Shown one piece after another: positions 46,913 to 58,567 of a DNA stretch of 64,000 nt. Within the stretch, counting starts at the first letter, position 1; every line of letters begins with the position of its first letter. The notes below the pieces were generated by a model. That model ran no database searches. It was not told where the DNA came from and worked only from the letters and a program-made list of their open reading frames with translations. The translations under genes were made by a program, and so were the position numbers. The stretch spans positions 4,154,001 through 4,218,000 of the forward strand of contig OX359201.1 of the NCBI GenBank assembly GCA_947172415.1. Reading direction: 5' to 3'. The stretch is from Chondrosia reniformis. Its lineage: Eukaryota; Porifera; Demospongiae; Chondrillida; Chondrillidae.

Positions 46913-47236
46913 ATGTGCATGTGGGTGCTTAAATGGTTGTTTTTGTTCGAGAGATATAATGGCATACTAGGTAGTTATACAAATGTAAACAAAAATCTTG
47001 AGGAGCAACCAATGGTAAAATTCCTTAGCATTTCCCACTCTGCTGCACTATGCTCCACCACAAGTCAGGTTGATGCAGAGCTTGATTTTACAATGTATTT
47101 AAACTTGGATATGGATATAGAAAAAACGCTCATTGTCACTTCTGTTTTCCTATTGGCAGCAAATAAACCTGTTAATAGCATTAATTGGAGGCAGTGTCAA
47201 CTATTGCAAGAGATAGAACTGCCTCCAAAATTATAA
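46913..47236 (+). pseudogene. CACTA transposase relic in copy 1
   Basis: One frame reads LFERYNGILGSYTNVNKNLE and following, resembling the conserved FERxNGxLGxxxTNNR(S/N)IE block near the C-terminal part of EnSpm/CACTA transposases. Homologous sequence in copy 2 lies at about 52525-52620 but is shifted in frame. The rest of the transposase is not recognisable; the element is non-autonomous. Confidence 0.5.
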
Positions 47237-48103
47237 CAGAGAAGTCACAAAACATGCATGGTATGCCTTGTTTATGAGGATATGTATATTTTAGAACAAT
47301 ATTGCCCAATGAACTATCAATTCTTAAGGATACAGGAAAACATCACCTTCCATCGCTATGCTTTAAGTGTAAGTCCATAAAAATAGCATTACAGGTACGT
47401 ATATATTTGGATCGTTTTCTAAATATCCAGACAGGTCGTTCATACTTGCTTCATGGGCCAGTAAAGATGGAACCATTAATGTAACAAGTTATAATTTGAG
47501 AGCAGGGCAAATACAGCATTTCCTAAAACATTCTTTCAGGCTAAAAGATAGTATATGTCAACAAAAGTGAGAAGATATTTGCTGTTCTGTCATGGTTTAA
47601 AGAGGTTTCAACTATTGATACAGAATTCCCCTTCAAAAGGCCATTAATAAATATAAGGAAAATTAATACCATTCCTCCTGGACCAGCAACATTCATGCCT
47701 GTCGAAAGAATATTTTGCTACATTGCAACTGCCAAAACTTCATAAGACCAGCTTCTCATTCAGAAGTTGGTATTCCACTAGGACAGAAACACTGCATTTA
47801 AAATAATCTATAGCTAATTTCTACTGAAACACTATCTTCATATATATACACTAATCACATACTTATCTATGCTCCATTTGCCCATGCAGTTTTCTTATTA
47901 TATATATATATAATTGCTTCAAATGAGGAAAATTAATGTTTGAGAGATGTATTGAAGTCATTATATTTTTGACATCTCATGACCCTTACATGTACATGTC
48001 AGGTTTAGTTCCCCTATAGGCTCTTTTACAGAATAGGCATATGTATAACATATATAGCATGTAGGAAAATGGTATCTTAGATTTTTCATGTTGTGCCCTT
48101 GTA

Positions 48104-48248
48104 TATTATTATTATTATTATTATTATTTAACGTGCCACATGCATAGCACTAGGACAAACTGTCCTATGAGGCACACACCAATACATCATGACAAATAAA
48201 TCAGTTTAACAAAACATTAAGTCATCAATCAAAAAGGTCAACTAAATC
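48104..48248. mobile_element. ~140-bp insertion with (ATT)n tract in CACTA copy 1
   Basis: Copy 2 runs directly from GCCCTTGTA to CATATACCAAAGCG, whereas copy 1 has about 140 extra bases: an (ATT)n tract, then ACGTGCCACATGCATAGCAC and TGTCCTATGAGGCAC. Possibly a SINE or other short retro-insertion; family unknown. Confidence 0.5.
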
Positions 48249-48418
48249 TATATATACCAAAGCGATAGCGAATGATGCATTATCAATCTATATACATATA
48301 GCATGTGATAATGTACACATATATATTCATGGATCGGAGTGATCTAATTATAGCAGTCTTCCTATACACAACATTATTTAGATGATCCAGTCCTTAAAGA
48401 TGTTTGTAAGTTGCTTAA

Positions 48419-49365
48419 CCCTTTGACGTTCAGAAGCCAGTTTTCTGGCTCCTAAGGACAGAAATTCCGGTCCGCCATTTTATTGAGCGATTGACTTGCA
48501 AATTTAAATATAATGGCCTTAGGCTCTTAGATATATACCTGTATAATTTCATAACGTTGTTACGAATATAAAAGAAGTTATGGCGAAATATATATTATCG
48601 AATTACAAAGTTATACTAAAATATGCGGAGTTGTTTACACAAAAACACAGTTAGAATAATTAGTTATTACAAGTCAAAATGGCTTCCGTAAGTTGACCGT
48701 AAAGTCTTTTACTTCAGTAGAGCTTTAATTACGTTTCTCGTCAGTGTGGTCATCTTGACAGGACAAAGATGAATGTTTTCCCAGGTATGCAAGATTGGCA
48801 GCAGAAAATAATACGTTTTAGTTGACCTTTTTACTGCAAATCTTGCATGCGCGGTAGGTCTTTCCTTTTGCAGAAACGTGCTTGTCACAAAGCGAGAAGA
48901 TGGTAGAGCAATCACGTACTATATATAAGAAAGTAGTAGGTGTAGTGCGCAGTTTAACGAATCACGATGAATGTATTAAAAGCGAATATTATATAATTAC
49001 TTTGTTATTGTTCAACAAAGAACGAAATGGAACAGATAGCGGCCTAATCATGGTCGCACAGGCTGCATGAGGTGCGCAGGTCCTGTCTAGAGGACGTTTA
49101 CGGCTTAATTCGAGAGTAAATCATCTGTAACCTTTACCGTAAATACGAAGCCTTATTATAACTTTAAATGGCAAGTCAGGCGTAAAAATCAACTATATTT
49201 AACTATCTTTATTATTAGTCTTACCATTTTAATCGAATACCTTTCGTTTAACTACTTCAGTTTCCTAAAATTAGTTCATTTTAGAAGAAGAACGTTATCG
49301 AGCCAGAAAACTGGCTTCCGAACGTTAACGGCACAACGAAAGTGAAAAACGGGAATCGCAAAGGG
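48419..49365. mobile_element. piggyBac-type non-autonomous element
   Basis: Flanked by TTAA on both sides (48415-48418, 49366-49369). Ends CCCTTTG...CAAAGGG. Large subterminal inverted repeats share AGCCAGTTTTCTGGCTC (about 48430 and 49300), themselves partly palindromic. The other CACTA copy has the empty site TTGCTTAAAGATC. TTAA duplication and a CCC-rich short end with an internal inverted repeat fit piggyBac. No transposase; short ORFs inside have no match. Confidence 0.75.
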
Positions 49366-49529
49366 TTAAAGATCTGAAAGATTATCTTTCTTGTACATGC
49401 CTTTAATCTTACTTAAAGATTGTAAAGATACCTTTACTGTCTTTAAATTTACTTAAACACAGTAAAGATCATCTTTAAGGACTTCTTTAAGCATCTTTAC
49501 TACCTTAAAGATGATATTCATTTACAGTG

Positions 49530-50389
49530 AATGTTTCTGTTTCACCTACATATGTACAATGGCTGTTCAAAGAATGACCGTTTTTTAAAAGACCGTACCA
49601 GGATGTTTGCACAATGGTATGTAAAGTATCGTTCACCAGTAGCCTATCAAAAACCAATGTTTAGAGAACGTAAATGGTATGGCAATGATTTAGTCATTGC
49701 ACAGCCATTGTATACCCAAGCAAAATGGGATCATTTTTTACATCCTACTGCATGTAAATACTAAGTTTGTGATCACAATGCTAATGCCAATGAATACAAA
49801 CTGATGTGATCAAGTTTAAAAAGGCACTGCAAAGTAAATGGGAGCAAATTTAATGAGAGCAATAATACAAGACACATTTCAACAAAAGCCATGTTAATAT
49901 ACACTGACATGTACAGTAATTAATTATAGGTGTTTCATCCTGATGATGTATATGGGATAAACATCCTGTTACTGGTCTATAAATAACTGGTTAAGTGACC
50001 TTAAAGCAGTTGGAGCCAGTTGCAGATTCTAATTGTAAGTGCTACCAGTTCAATGTTACTTGAGTTGATGTAAAACCTCAATATATATTATAGTTGAATA
50101 TCAACTATACATAGTAATTTAAACACCTATGCATGGGTATATTCCTTTGATGTGGTGAGGTTGAAAGATAATTAATCAACTCATTTTTGGGTTACTAAGT
50201 AAGCTCTTATATGAGATCAAAAATGGACCCTTCTGCCATAGGGAAACCAGTCAAAATAAATACCCATGCACAGGATTACCTCTAAAATATGCCCACATGC
50301 AGGCGTGTAAGACAGTTATACACAGAAATATATACAGTAGTTTTATGCATGTACGTAGTAGTCTCACTGATTTGTGTATGAAAACGTAG
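49530..50389. other. gap between CACTA copy 1 and small acidic gene
   Basis: A 77-codon plus-strand frame at 49531-49764 (RMFAQWYVKYRSPVAYQKP, KWYGNDLVIAQP) follows the CACTA end directly; no family recognised. Otherwise AT-rich, with an imperfect CTGATGATG...TAAAC motif at 49931-49960 (see rejected). Confidence 0.4.
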
Positions 50390-53300
50390 ATATTTCAAGC
50401 ACTCAATCAAATATGGATCCTAAGAACGTGAACCAACAGGTTCCAATGGAGCTCAAGTCTGAGTCTCAAAATGAGACCCCAACTAAACTGCAAGGTATAC
50501 ATACAGTACCTTGCAAAATAAACCACGCGTACTACGTCCGTACCCATATCTGTCTTTTCCCAATTGAAAACCCGTACTAAGCACCTGTATGTTTACCCAA
50601 ACGTAATCCGTAGTACGGATAGTTTATTTTGAAAGGTATATACCTTAGCTTGCTAGTAATATATTTCTTTTTATAAATTAACTTTTATATTGTCCATTAC
50701 AGATTCAGAAATCACATATAAGACATATTTCCTGATGGTATGTTATAGTATAATGACTTTAAAACGATTATAGCAGTACGTATTCATCATTTATGGTTTT
50801 GAATATTATATCATTGAAATTTCCTATTCTATATACTACAGAATCATTCAGTAGTGGAGGTTACATGAGTGAAGGTACTATCACTGAAAATGACAAACAT
50901 CTTTAATTTACAGGAAAGGTGGCCTTAAAGACACGTAAAGGTGTCTTTAAGGTGACTTTCCGGTATCCAGTAAAGGTCCTTAAGGCATATCATCTTTCCA
51001 TATTTAAGGTAAACTTATCCACAGGAATGCTACACTTTCAGTGACCTTAAAGACACTTTGAAGTGTACTTAAAGGTAATAGCGCCTTTACAGTTACGGAA
51101 AGGTATACTTAAATACCCTTCATATTTTCTATATTCACTCATATATTGTGCCATAAAATAAATTAAACACTGTACAAAAATAATTAAACAAAATTTAGGG
51201 TTTAATAAAAGTTAAGTTCAGTTTCTCCTTATTCTCAAGCTTCAATCAGTGACCCTGGTAGCAGAGAGGAAAGATACCAATTAGGTACATATTAATTAAA
51301 TCAACAGTACACGTACAGTTAAACTTACTTCTAAGCTTCAATTAGCTGAAGTGAATATATAATACTGACCCAAGAGGAAAGACACCAACTACATAATTAA
51401 ATCAACATTGAACATGCACACAGTGAAACTTACTTCTAGGCTTCAATCAGTGAATAATTCTGTTACCAGAGAGTAAAAAAGACACCAACTACATACATTG
51501 CACACACTTTCAGTACACTTACTTGTATAAGTTTCAATCATGATCAGCTGCAGTGAATAATCCTGACCAAAGAGGAAAGACACCAACTACATAATTAAAT
51601 CAACATTGCACTCACAGTTAAACTTACTTCTAGGCTTCAATCAGTGAATATTCCTGTTACCAGAGAGGAAAGACACCAACTACATAATTTAATCAACAGT
51701 GCACTCACAGTTAAATTTACTTAAAATCTTCATTCAGCAAATTAACCCTAACTAGCTATAGAGAGGAGAGTGTCTGAATAACCATGTAATCAGCATCAAA
51801 AAAACTAATCATCACATAGAAACATTTTTCTGAAATATTATTAAAAGAATTTTCAAATAGTAGGCTTACAAAGAGTGCATGTGCCTCAATACTTACATTG
51901 TAGAATTCACCGTCACTATTTTAAGGTGCATCTCCAATTTGAAATAAATAAACCAATCAATGAAGAGAATACGTCATAGTTAATAAAATGGCTACCAATA
52001 AATACCAAAAGTAAGTCACTATAATAGCTGGAATGTTTACTGCCCTATATTGTATGGTATGTCCCTATATTTCAATTTAAAGGGTCCTTAGGAACCCCAC
52101 AAACTTGATATACTATATGAGTCCACCATTATAAGCAGCAATGGTAAAATGGTAAATATAAACTGAGACTTAGTAAATTAGCTAGCTACTAGTCAGATTA
52201 GCAATAAAAGTTTCTCTTAGTATGTTCTTTATGCTACTGCATGTCTTGGTGTGCTTTGTGATACTAGTGCTTCCCTTCCATTTATAGATACATCGCTTAT
52301 ATTATTGTTGTCCCCTCCTTCTGGGGCTGCATTTATGGCCCATTTATACTTGTCTGCTGGACACCTGAAATTCATCTCAAACTCTCACAGTTTTTAACTA
52401 TTTGGCCCTCTTTTATTCATCTACTTTTCCCCCTATAGCTATAAGTTGTCATTTTATAAAAATGAAACATGTGATCCATATTGTTGAAAATTGAAGCTGC
52501 ATGAATGTGCATGTGGGTGCTTAAATGGTTGTTTTTGTTCGAGAGATATATATTGGCATACTAGGTAGTTATATAAATGTAAACAAAAATCTTGAGGAGC
52601 AACCAATGGTAAAATTCCTTAGCATTTCCCACTCTGCTGCACTATGCTACACCACAAGTCAAGTTGGTACAGCCTCATGCAGAGCTTGATTTTACAATGT
52701 ATTCCAACCTGGATATGGATATAGAAAAAACACTCATTGTCACTTCTGTTTTCCTATCGGCAGCAAATAAACCTGTTAATAGCATTAATTGGAGGCAGTG
52801 TCAACAATTGCAAGAGATATATATCTATAGAACTGCCTCCAAAATTATAGCAGAGAAGTCACAAAACATGCATGATATGCCTTGTTTATGAGGATATGTA
52901 TATTTTAGAACAATATTGCCCAATGAACTATCAATTCTTAAAGATTCAGGAAAACATCACCTTCCATCACTTGCTTTAAGTGTAAGTCCATAAAAATAGC
53001 ATTACAGGTACGTATTTGGATCGTTTTCTAAATATCCAGACAGGTCGTTCATATTTGCTTCATGGGCCAGTAAAGATGGAACCATTAATGTAACAAGTTA
53101 TAATTTGAGAGCAGGGCAAATACAGCATTTCCTAAAACATTCTTTCAGGCTAAAAGATAGTATATGTCAACAAAAGTGAGAAGATATTTGCTGTTCTGTC
53201 ATGGTTCAAAGAGGTTTCAACTATTGATACAGAATTCCCCTTCAAAAGGCCATTAATAAATATAAGGAAAATTAATACCATTCCTCCTGGACCAGCAACA

Positions 53301-54377
53301 TTCATGCCTGTCGAAAGGATATTTTGCTACATTGCAACTGCCAAAACTTCATAAGACCAGCTTCTCATTCAGAAGTTGGTATTCCACTAGGACAGAAACA
53401 CTGCATTTAAAATAATCTATAGCTAATTTCTACTGAAACACTATCTTCATATATATACACTAATCACATACTTATCTATGCTCCATTTGCCCATGCAGTT
53501 TTAAATTTCTTATTATATATATATATAATTGCTTCAAATGAGGAAAATTAATGTTTGAGAGATGTATTGAAGTCATGATATTTTGACATCTCATGACCCT
53601 TACATGTACATGTCAGGTTTAGTTCCCCTATAGGCTCTTTTACAGAATAGGCATATGTATATTTAACATATAGCATGCAGGAAAATGGTATCTAAGATTT
53701 TTCATGTTGTGCCCTTGTACATATACCAAAGCGATAGCGAATGATGCATTATCAATCTATATACATATATATAGCATGTCTTAATGTACGCATATATATT
53801 CATAGATCGGAGTGATCTAATTATATATAGCAGTCTTCCTATACATAACATTATTTAGATGATCCAGTCCTTAAAGATGTTTTTAAGTTGCTTAAAGATC
53901 TATAAGATTATCTTTCTTGTACATGTCTTTAATCTTACTTAAAGATTGTAAAGATACCTTTGCTGTCTTTAAATTTACTTAAACACAGTAAAGATCATCT
54001 TTAAGGATTTCTTTAAGCATCTTTACAGCCTTAAAGATGATATTCATTTACAGTGTATATGTTAGCCAGACTAGCTAGTATATTACAAATAACACTCAGT
54101 TGCTTTAAATACTGTACATATGCTTAGATAACGAAGAGTCTGACTCAGTACTTGTGCCACAGACTGACTCTGAAATGGAGATAAGCACAAGTGAGACTTT
54201 TGATGACGGCATAAATGTCATCCCAGAAACAGGTATGACATTAGTACAAGATCAACAATTATTTGGGACTTGGTTGCTTGAATACATGTGATGGTACTCA
54301 GTCACTGATTGTTATCCTTTAATTATTCTTCAGATCTCAGTGCTTTTACTGAACATGAAGAGAACACCCGTGACTAG
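50390..54377 (+). CDS. small acidic protein, four phase-1 exons (partial)
   Basis: Exons 50390-50494, 50842-50874, 54128-54232 and 54334-54377 all start and end in phase 1 and read through in frame. They give about 95 residues: VNQQVPMELKSESQNETPTK, ESFSSGGYMSE, EESDSVLVPQTDSEMEISTS, DLSAFTEHEENTRD, stop. Splice sites are good (GTATAC, GTACTA and GTATGA donors; polypyrimidine-AG acceptors). The chain is Glu/Asp/Ser-rich and probably disordered, with no domain. The first exon also begins in phase 1 after AACGTAG, so an upstream exon with the start is expected; an in-frame ATG at about 50413 could also serve. It might be a receptor tail or a transposase N-terminus; I do not recognise it. CACTA copy 2 lies inside intron 2. 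Confidence 0.42.
50509..50636. mobile_element. 128-bp MITE with TA target duplication
   Basis: Ends CCTTGCAAAATAAAC and, inverted, CCTTTCAAAATAAAC, continuing to CGTACTACG on both sides; flanked by TA at each end. Mariner-type MITE in the first intron of the small acidic gene. Confidence 0.65.
50882..54055. mobile_element. EnSpm/CACTA element, copy 2 (uninterrupted)
   Basis: 3,174 bp from CACTGAAAATG to its inverted CACTG end. Target duplication TAT (50879-50881, 54056-54058). Nearly identical to copy 1 outside the insertions, so both arose from a fairly recent common source. Carries the ~100-bp array and a decayed transposase. Inserted eight bases after the donor of exon 2 in the small acidic gene. 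Confidence 0.8.
51200..51765. repeat. ~100-bp tandem repeats inside CACTA copy 2
   Basis: Same array as in copy 1: AGAGGAAAGACACCAACTAC and CTTACTTCTAGGCTTCAATC recur about five times. Confidence 0.75.
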
Positions 54378-55162
54378 AATACTATAGCTCGTATCTGCTC
54401 CTATTATTATATAACATGATATCACGGAATGAAAACTTACATAACTCTTTCGAAGAACCGCGCCATAAGATAAGCAACAATGAATTAACTAACTACTTTA
54501 TGGAGAATGTTTTGATGTTGACAAATATGAGTCAAAAACTGGCAGAGGTTTGAAATGTTAAAAAAAATCGAAATCTTAAAAGAAAGTCAAATTTCAACCA
54601 TTATAATCCAGCTTTTACGCTAATATTCACGTAAATAGGACTAATATACATTAAAGAACAAACTCACCAATTGAAGAGCTTAACTGTAACTTCTGGAATG
54701 AACTGCAACTAAAATTATGACAATAATTTCTTAGTGAATTTCGTATGCAACATTGTTATACAATAGTCACGTGCAAAACTTAGTTGTGCAGAGAGAATAC
54801 AAAATAAACAGCTGTGGCCCGTCAATGAAAATTAGTTTTTGTGCGTTTGTATGCGTTTTAGTTTACAATGCTATAAACGCCTTACATGTTAACTACACCT
54901 GTGCTTTAATGATATTCATAATATTTTAATTATATTAATATTTTAGCTATGAATATCGAGCAGCATCCGTACTGTACCTAGTAAGATCCTTTTATAGGGG
55001 GTATAATAGTTCTAAAAAGCAAAACCAAACGAAACAATCAAAACGAAACTAAACGAACAAAACGAATCGAAACGGATGCAACGGCTGAATATAGTTACGT
55101 AGATACGTTGCGCTATATACACATTGTACTGACGTATATTATATAAAACAATTGCTGGATAA
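54378..55162. other. spacer before MULE-like gene
   Basis: AT-rich. At 55015-55075 a purine-biased cluster of AAACGAAAC/AAACGAACAAAACG units occurs. No ORF or RNA gene supported. Confidence 0.45.
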
Positions 55163-57330
55163 ATGACATCACAAATTCATGACATGAGAATGGAAGAAGA
55201 AGGACCCATTCAATCTCCTGATGTTGTGGATTTAACCCAAGATGTAAGTTGACCCATACTTTATAGTCATTTTTTATGACCTATATTTAGTTAAATCATC
55301 ACAAACATTATTAATAATGTGTATGTAGACTGACAGTGAAGCATCACTTGAATTGTTTAATGACCCTAATATTCCATCAAAATACATACCAAGAAAGTAG
55401 CCAAAGTGTAAAATATAAGATAAATTACATTGACATGCATTACACAACAATGGTTTGCAAATATAAAATGATCTGTTAATTATTCTCTTTCATAGTGAAT
55501 TTCCTGAAGAAAGCATCCTAGGTGGCTCAGGCCTGAAGTCAGTTGCTATGAAGTAAGCAAAAACTATATACATAAATACATAAATTGAAAACTTGCAAAA
55601 TTTACTTACTATAGATTATTTGATGGGAGTGATATCGATGGTGATGATGACTCACAATATTCCAAGGAATCCTCTAGTAGTGATGATTCAGAAGATGATT
55701 CCATCATCGACTACAGTGACACATCACTCTTTGAAAAGCCCAAAAAAGGGTATACAATAAAGTAACTGTTTCAGATTTTATTTGGTGCTTCAGAAAGGAG
55801 AGTGTGCTCTAAAAAGCCAGTTGGAGTTAGATCATTCGCTTTATATATTGTTGGTCTAACCAAAGTGAATTTTGCCGATTTAACAGCAGATGATAATGGT
55901 ATTTGGCAGGTATCAATGCCTCGGCGGTCTTATGAAGTTAAACAAGTGGGAGATACTATTATTGGAATTGAAGAAATCAAGGATCCCGGAGGTGCAAATG
56001 TGTTCACCATGTTATGTCAGTATGGTACACATGCGGATACACCTGAGTTCAGAAGGATAATCACTACTGTGTATAGTGACGAAAAGGTATGCATTGGTTC
56101 AGTACTTCTTCAAAGGTGGAAAGAAGGTTCCTGTGATTTTGTCAAGCCATGGAAATACAAAAAGTGACACACCACACTTGCAGACAGGACGAAGTATTTG
56201 TGAAAATATTGCAAAGCAATCATCATCACTGGCAACTGTATCAGAGGTATATGCTTATCGATGCTGGAGGAAATTCAGAATGCCCATCTGTATCACAGCA
56301 GCCAAACAAATTTATAATGCTTGACAAATGGCAAAAACTGGGATGACAAAGATGATATCTACACACTCAGACGGTTTCTTGAGGGAAGTAGTTTTCAGTC
56401 CGTTACGGTCTGCAGTTCTCTTTCAAGACATTCAAATTAAGTCACTTCAAAGATACTGCTGCCAAGATTCCAAACATGGGCAGGCAATATTAGGAATAGA
56501 TGCCACTTTCAATCTTGGTGACTTTTACGTTACAATCACTACATTTCGTTACCCACAATTACATAGAAAAGGAACTAAGGCATCACCAGTGTTCATGGAG
56601 CCTGTATATATTAATCCACCTGCAACGAAGAGTTGAAGATTACCATCACTTTTTTGCATGCTTGCAAAAGCACTGCCCTAAGCTAATAACACTGGCAGCG
56701 TCTGGAACTGATGGTGAACAGTCCCTTGTTAAAGCCCTTGAGTTGGCAAATTACGGAATTGGGGAAATGGAATTAGCCAATGCATATAAAAATCTTTTTA
56801 TAGATCCTGCAAAATGGTTAAAAATGAGTGGGAGCACTAGAAATGGGGCACTGTTAGAGGCAGGAGTGGGTTATATTACCACGGAGAAAGATTCCATTGG
56901 AGCAGCATCACAGAAAGCACCGTTATCAATCAATCTGAAAGAGGCTGGGATAGTAAGTATCCCTACAACCACTATGCAGGCAATAGATTAGAAGGCAAAG
57001 CAGCTCCTATATGAAGATTCATCCTTTGTAATAGCTCCTGGATCAGATAATGCCTATATGGTGAAAAGCTGGAGAGGAGAGAAGCCACATTACGTTGTTG
57101 TTAAACCTGAAGGAGCTGTGATGTGTGATTTCTCTTGTCCACAGTGGAGAGGGAGTAGATTGTGTTCTCACATAATAGCTGTAGCAGAGAAAGAAAATAG
57201 TCTATGTATCTCAGTTGTTAACCAAGTTTACTAAATCGAAGAGGGAGGATGAATTTAAGTCAATTGTTATTACTTCTAAACAGAAAAATGCAGCTGGCTC
57301 AAAATCAGGGCAACCAAAGAGAAAATGATA
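55163..57330 (+). pseudogene. MULE-type transposase gene, broken
   Basis: Starts MTSQIHDMRMEEEGPIQSPD (55163-55243, donor GTAAGT). Short exons follow, including an acidic one (SSSDDSEDDSIIDYSD, 55616-55749), then the conserved body: RSFALYIVGLTKVNF, TMLCQYGTHADTPEFRRIIT (about 55800-56085), GGKKVPVILSSHGNTKSDTP in the next frame, and GIDATFNLGDFYVTITTFRY (first catalytic Asp region, about 56490-56550). After these come HHFFACLQKHCPKL, TDGEQSLVKALE (second Asp) and a SWIM zinc finger CDFSCPQWRGSRLCSHIIAV (about 57125-57185), with a Lys-rich tail KNAAGSKSGQPKRK in another frame. At least three frameshifts (near 56.1, 56.6 and 57.23 kb) and an in-frame stop after MQAID break it. Terminal inverted repeats not found. 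Confidence 0.72.
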
Positions 57331-57424
57331 TGAGGGAGAGAGACTATCAAATGTTACTGAAGTATTACCTCCACTGTGGACCAGAGGCAGCCAATTGATC
57401 AAATCACTAGATATTCTTAGGACA

Positions 57425-57530
57425 TTCACCCATAAGTTTTCTTGTTTGTCAAGTTCATTCATAAGTTTTCTTGCTTGTCAAGATTCACCCGTAAGTTTTC
57501 TTGTTTGTCAAGATTCACCCATAAGTTTTA
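57425..57530. repeat. ~30-bp tandem repeat, 3.5 copies
   Basis: CATAAGTTTTCTTGTTTGTC plus AAGATTCACC repeats with small changes just after the MULE relic. Confidence 0.75.
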
Positions 57531-58421
57531 CTCCTCCTTGATAAATCCGCTGTCTACTTTGATCCCTGTTCATGCACCTTCTAGCCTCAATGTTACTTTT
57601 TTAAAATTTGTTTGTAAACAATTAATATGTAATTATTATTGCAATTTATCATTTTGTAGGGTGGAGCCAGCCTCTGTCATTAGTACTGTATCTTATATAT
57701 CAGACATTTAAGTGAACTCAGTCTGACTGCTATTACTGTTGAAGTGATCTAATGTGACCATCATAATTGATTGGTAGGGACTGGACAAGGTTACTTTATG
57801 TGGCCACTTTCACCTGCCTGTCAATTGCGATGGTGACACAAGTGACATCGTCAGCACTAGCTAGCATCCTAATATCTGTTTGCATACCTTTTTCAAGGAT
57901 GCATTTAATGTACATTTTTTATTTGGATGCTCTTTCTGTATATTGTTGGTGACCCCTTTTGTGCAAAGTCTTTTGAGACTGGTATTATTACTTTAAGCCG
58001 TCGTTTACAACACCGTATTTTCACTTGAAGCTTTTTTCATATGCTCAACTAAATCTTCATTTCTTCCATAATATATGTAAAAACAAAGGTATTTTCCAAT
58101 ACTATAAATACTATAAATGTTATTGTGTTTATATAAATTGTTGTTTTCAATCTCCAATCTAAGACAGAGGGAGGAAATAGGGGTAACTTAAGTTTTTGTT
58201 TAGGGGGCCATTATTACAGTGCTGCATGGGCAACCACAACCAAATAGTTTAAAAGGAAATGGTGTGCAATATGCATATACAAATGGGAGCGAGGTCCATT
58301 GGAGAATCATGATCGTGTGCATTGTCTCTGATGAAGTGCTGTAGAGGTAGAGGAACAGGCGCCTATCATGCACAAATACAATTGTTAATCATAATAGCTA
58401 GATCCACAAAGCTCACACAAA
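57531..58421. other. gene-poor stretch
   Basis: AT-rich unique-looking sequence; short frames only, none with a motif I recognise. Confidence 0.4.
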
Positions 58422-58567
58422 GAAACACACAACAGTACAAATACATGCCCAGCAAGTGATCTATATACTACAGGCAGGGGTCATTAACTATTAGGAGATG
58501 GTGGACTCCTAATGACCCCTGCCTGTAGATCACTTGCTGAGCAAGTATTTGTACTGTTGTGTGTTTC
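58422..58567. repeat. long hairpin (~62-bp arms)
   Basis: GAAACACACAACAGTACAAA and following bases, through GCAAGTGATCTA and CAGGCAGGGGTCATTA to AGGAG, are followed after a short loop by the reverse complement. The left arm carries two small extra segments. Fold-back MITE or recent inverted duplication; no target duplication noticed. Confidence 0.7.

Larger units (their letters stand above)
41611..49529. mobile_element. EnSpm/CACTA element, copy 1 (with nested insertions)
   Basis: The left end CACTGAAAATGACAAACATC and, inverted, the right end CACTGTAAATGAATATCATC are followed by many CTTTAAGG-type subterminal repeats. Target duplication AAT (41608-41610, 49530-49532). Collinear with copy 2 (50882-54055), apart from three insertions: 41668-45322, about 48104-48248 and 48419-49365. 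Without them it would be about 3.2 kb. A transposase relic is recognisable at 46913-47236. CACTG ends plus a 3-bp duplication fit the CACTA superfamily. Confidence 0.78.

Noticed and set aside
47574-47765. hAT dimerisation-like phrase (PPGPATFMPVERIF) in the CACTA element
   Set aside because: The ends, the 3-bp duplications and the FERYNGILG block point to EnSpm. The short resemblance is not enough for hAT.
49925-49985. Fourth hammerhead-like motif (CTGATGATG...GGGATAAAC)
   Set aside because: The invariant G of GAAA is replaced (TAAAC), no target duplication is visible and stem II is weak.
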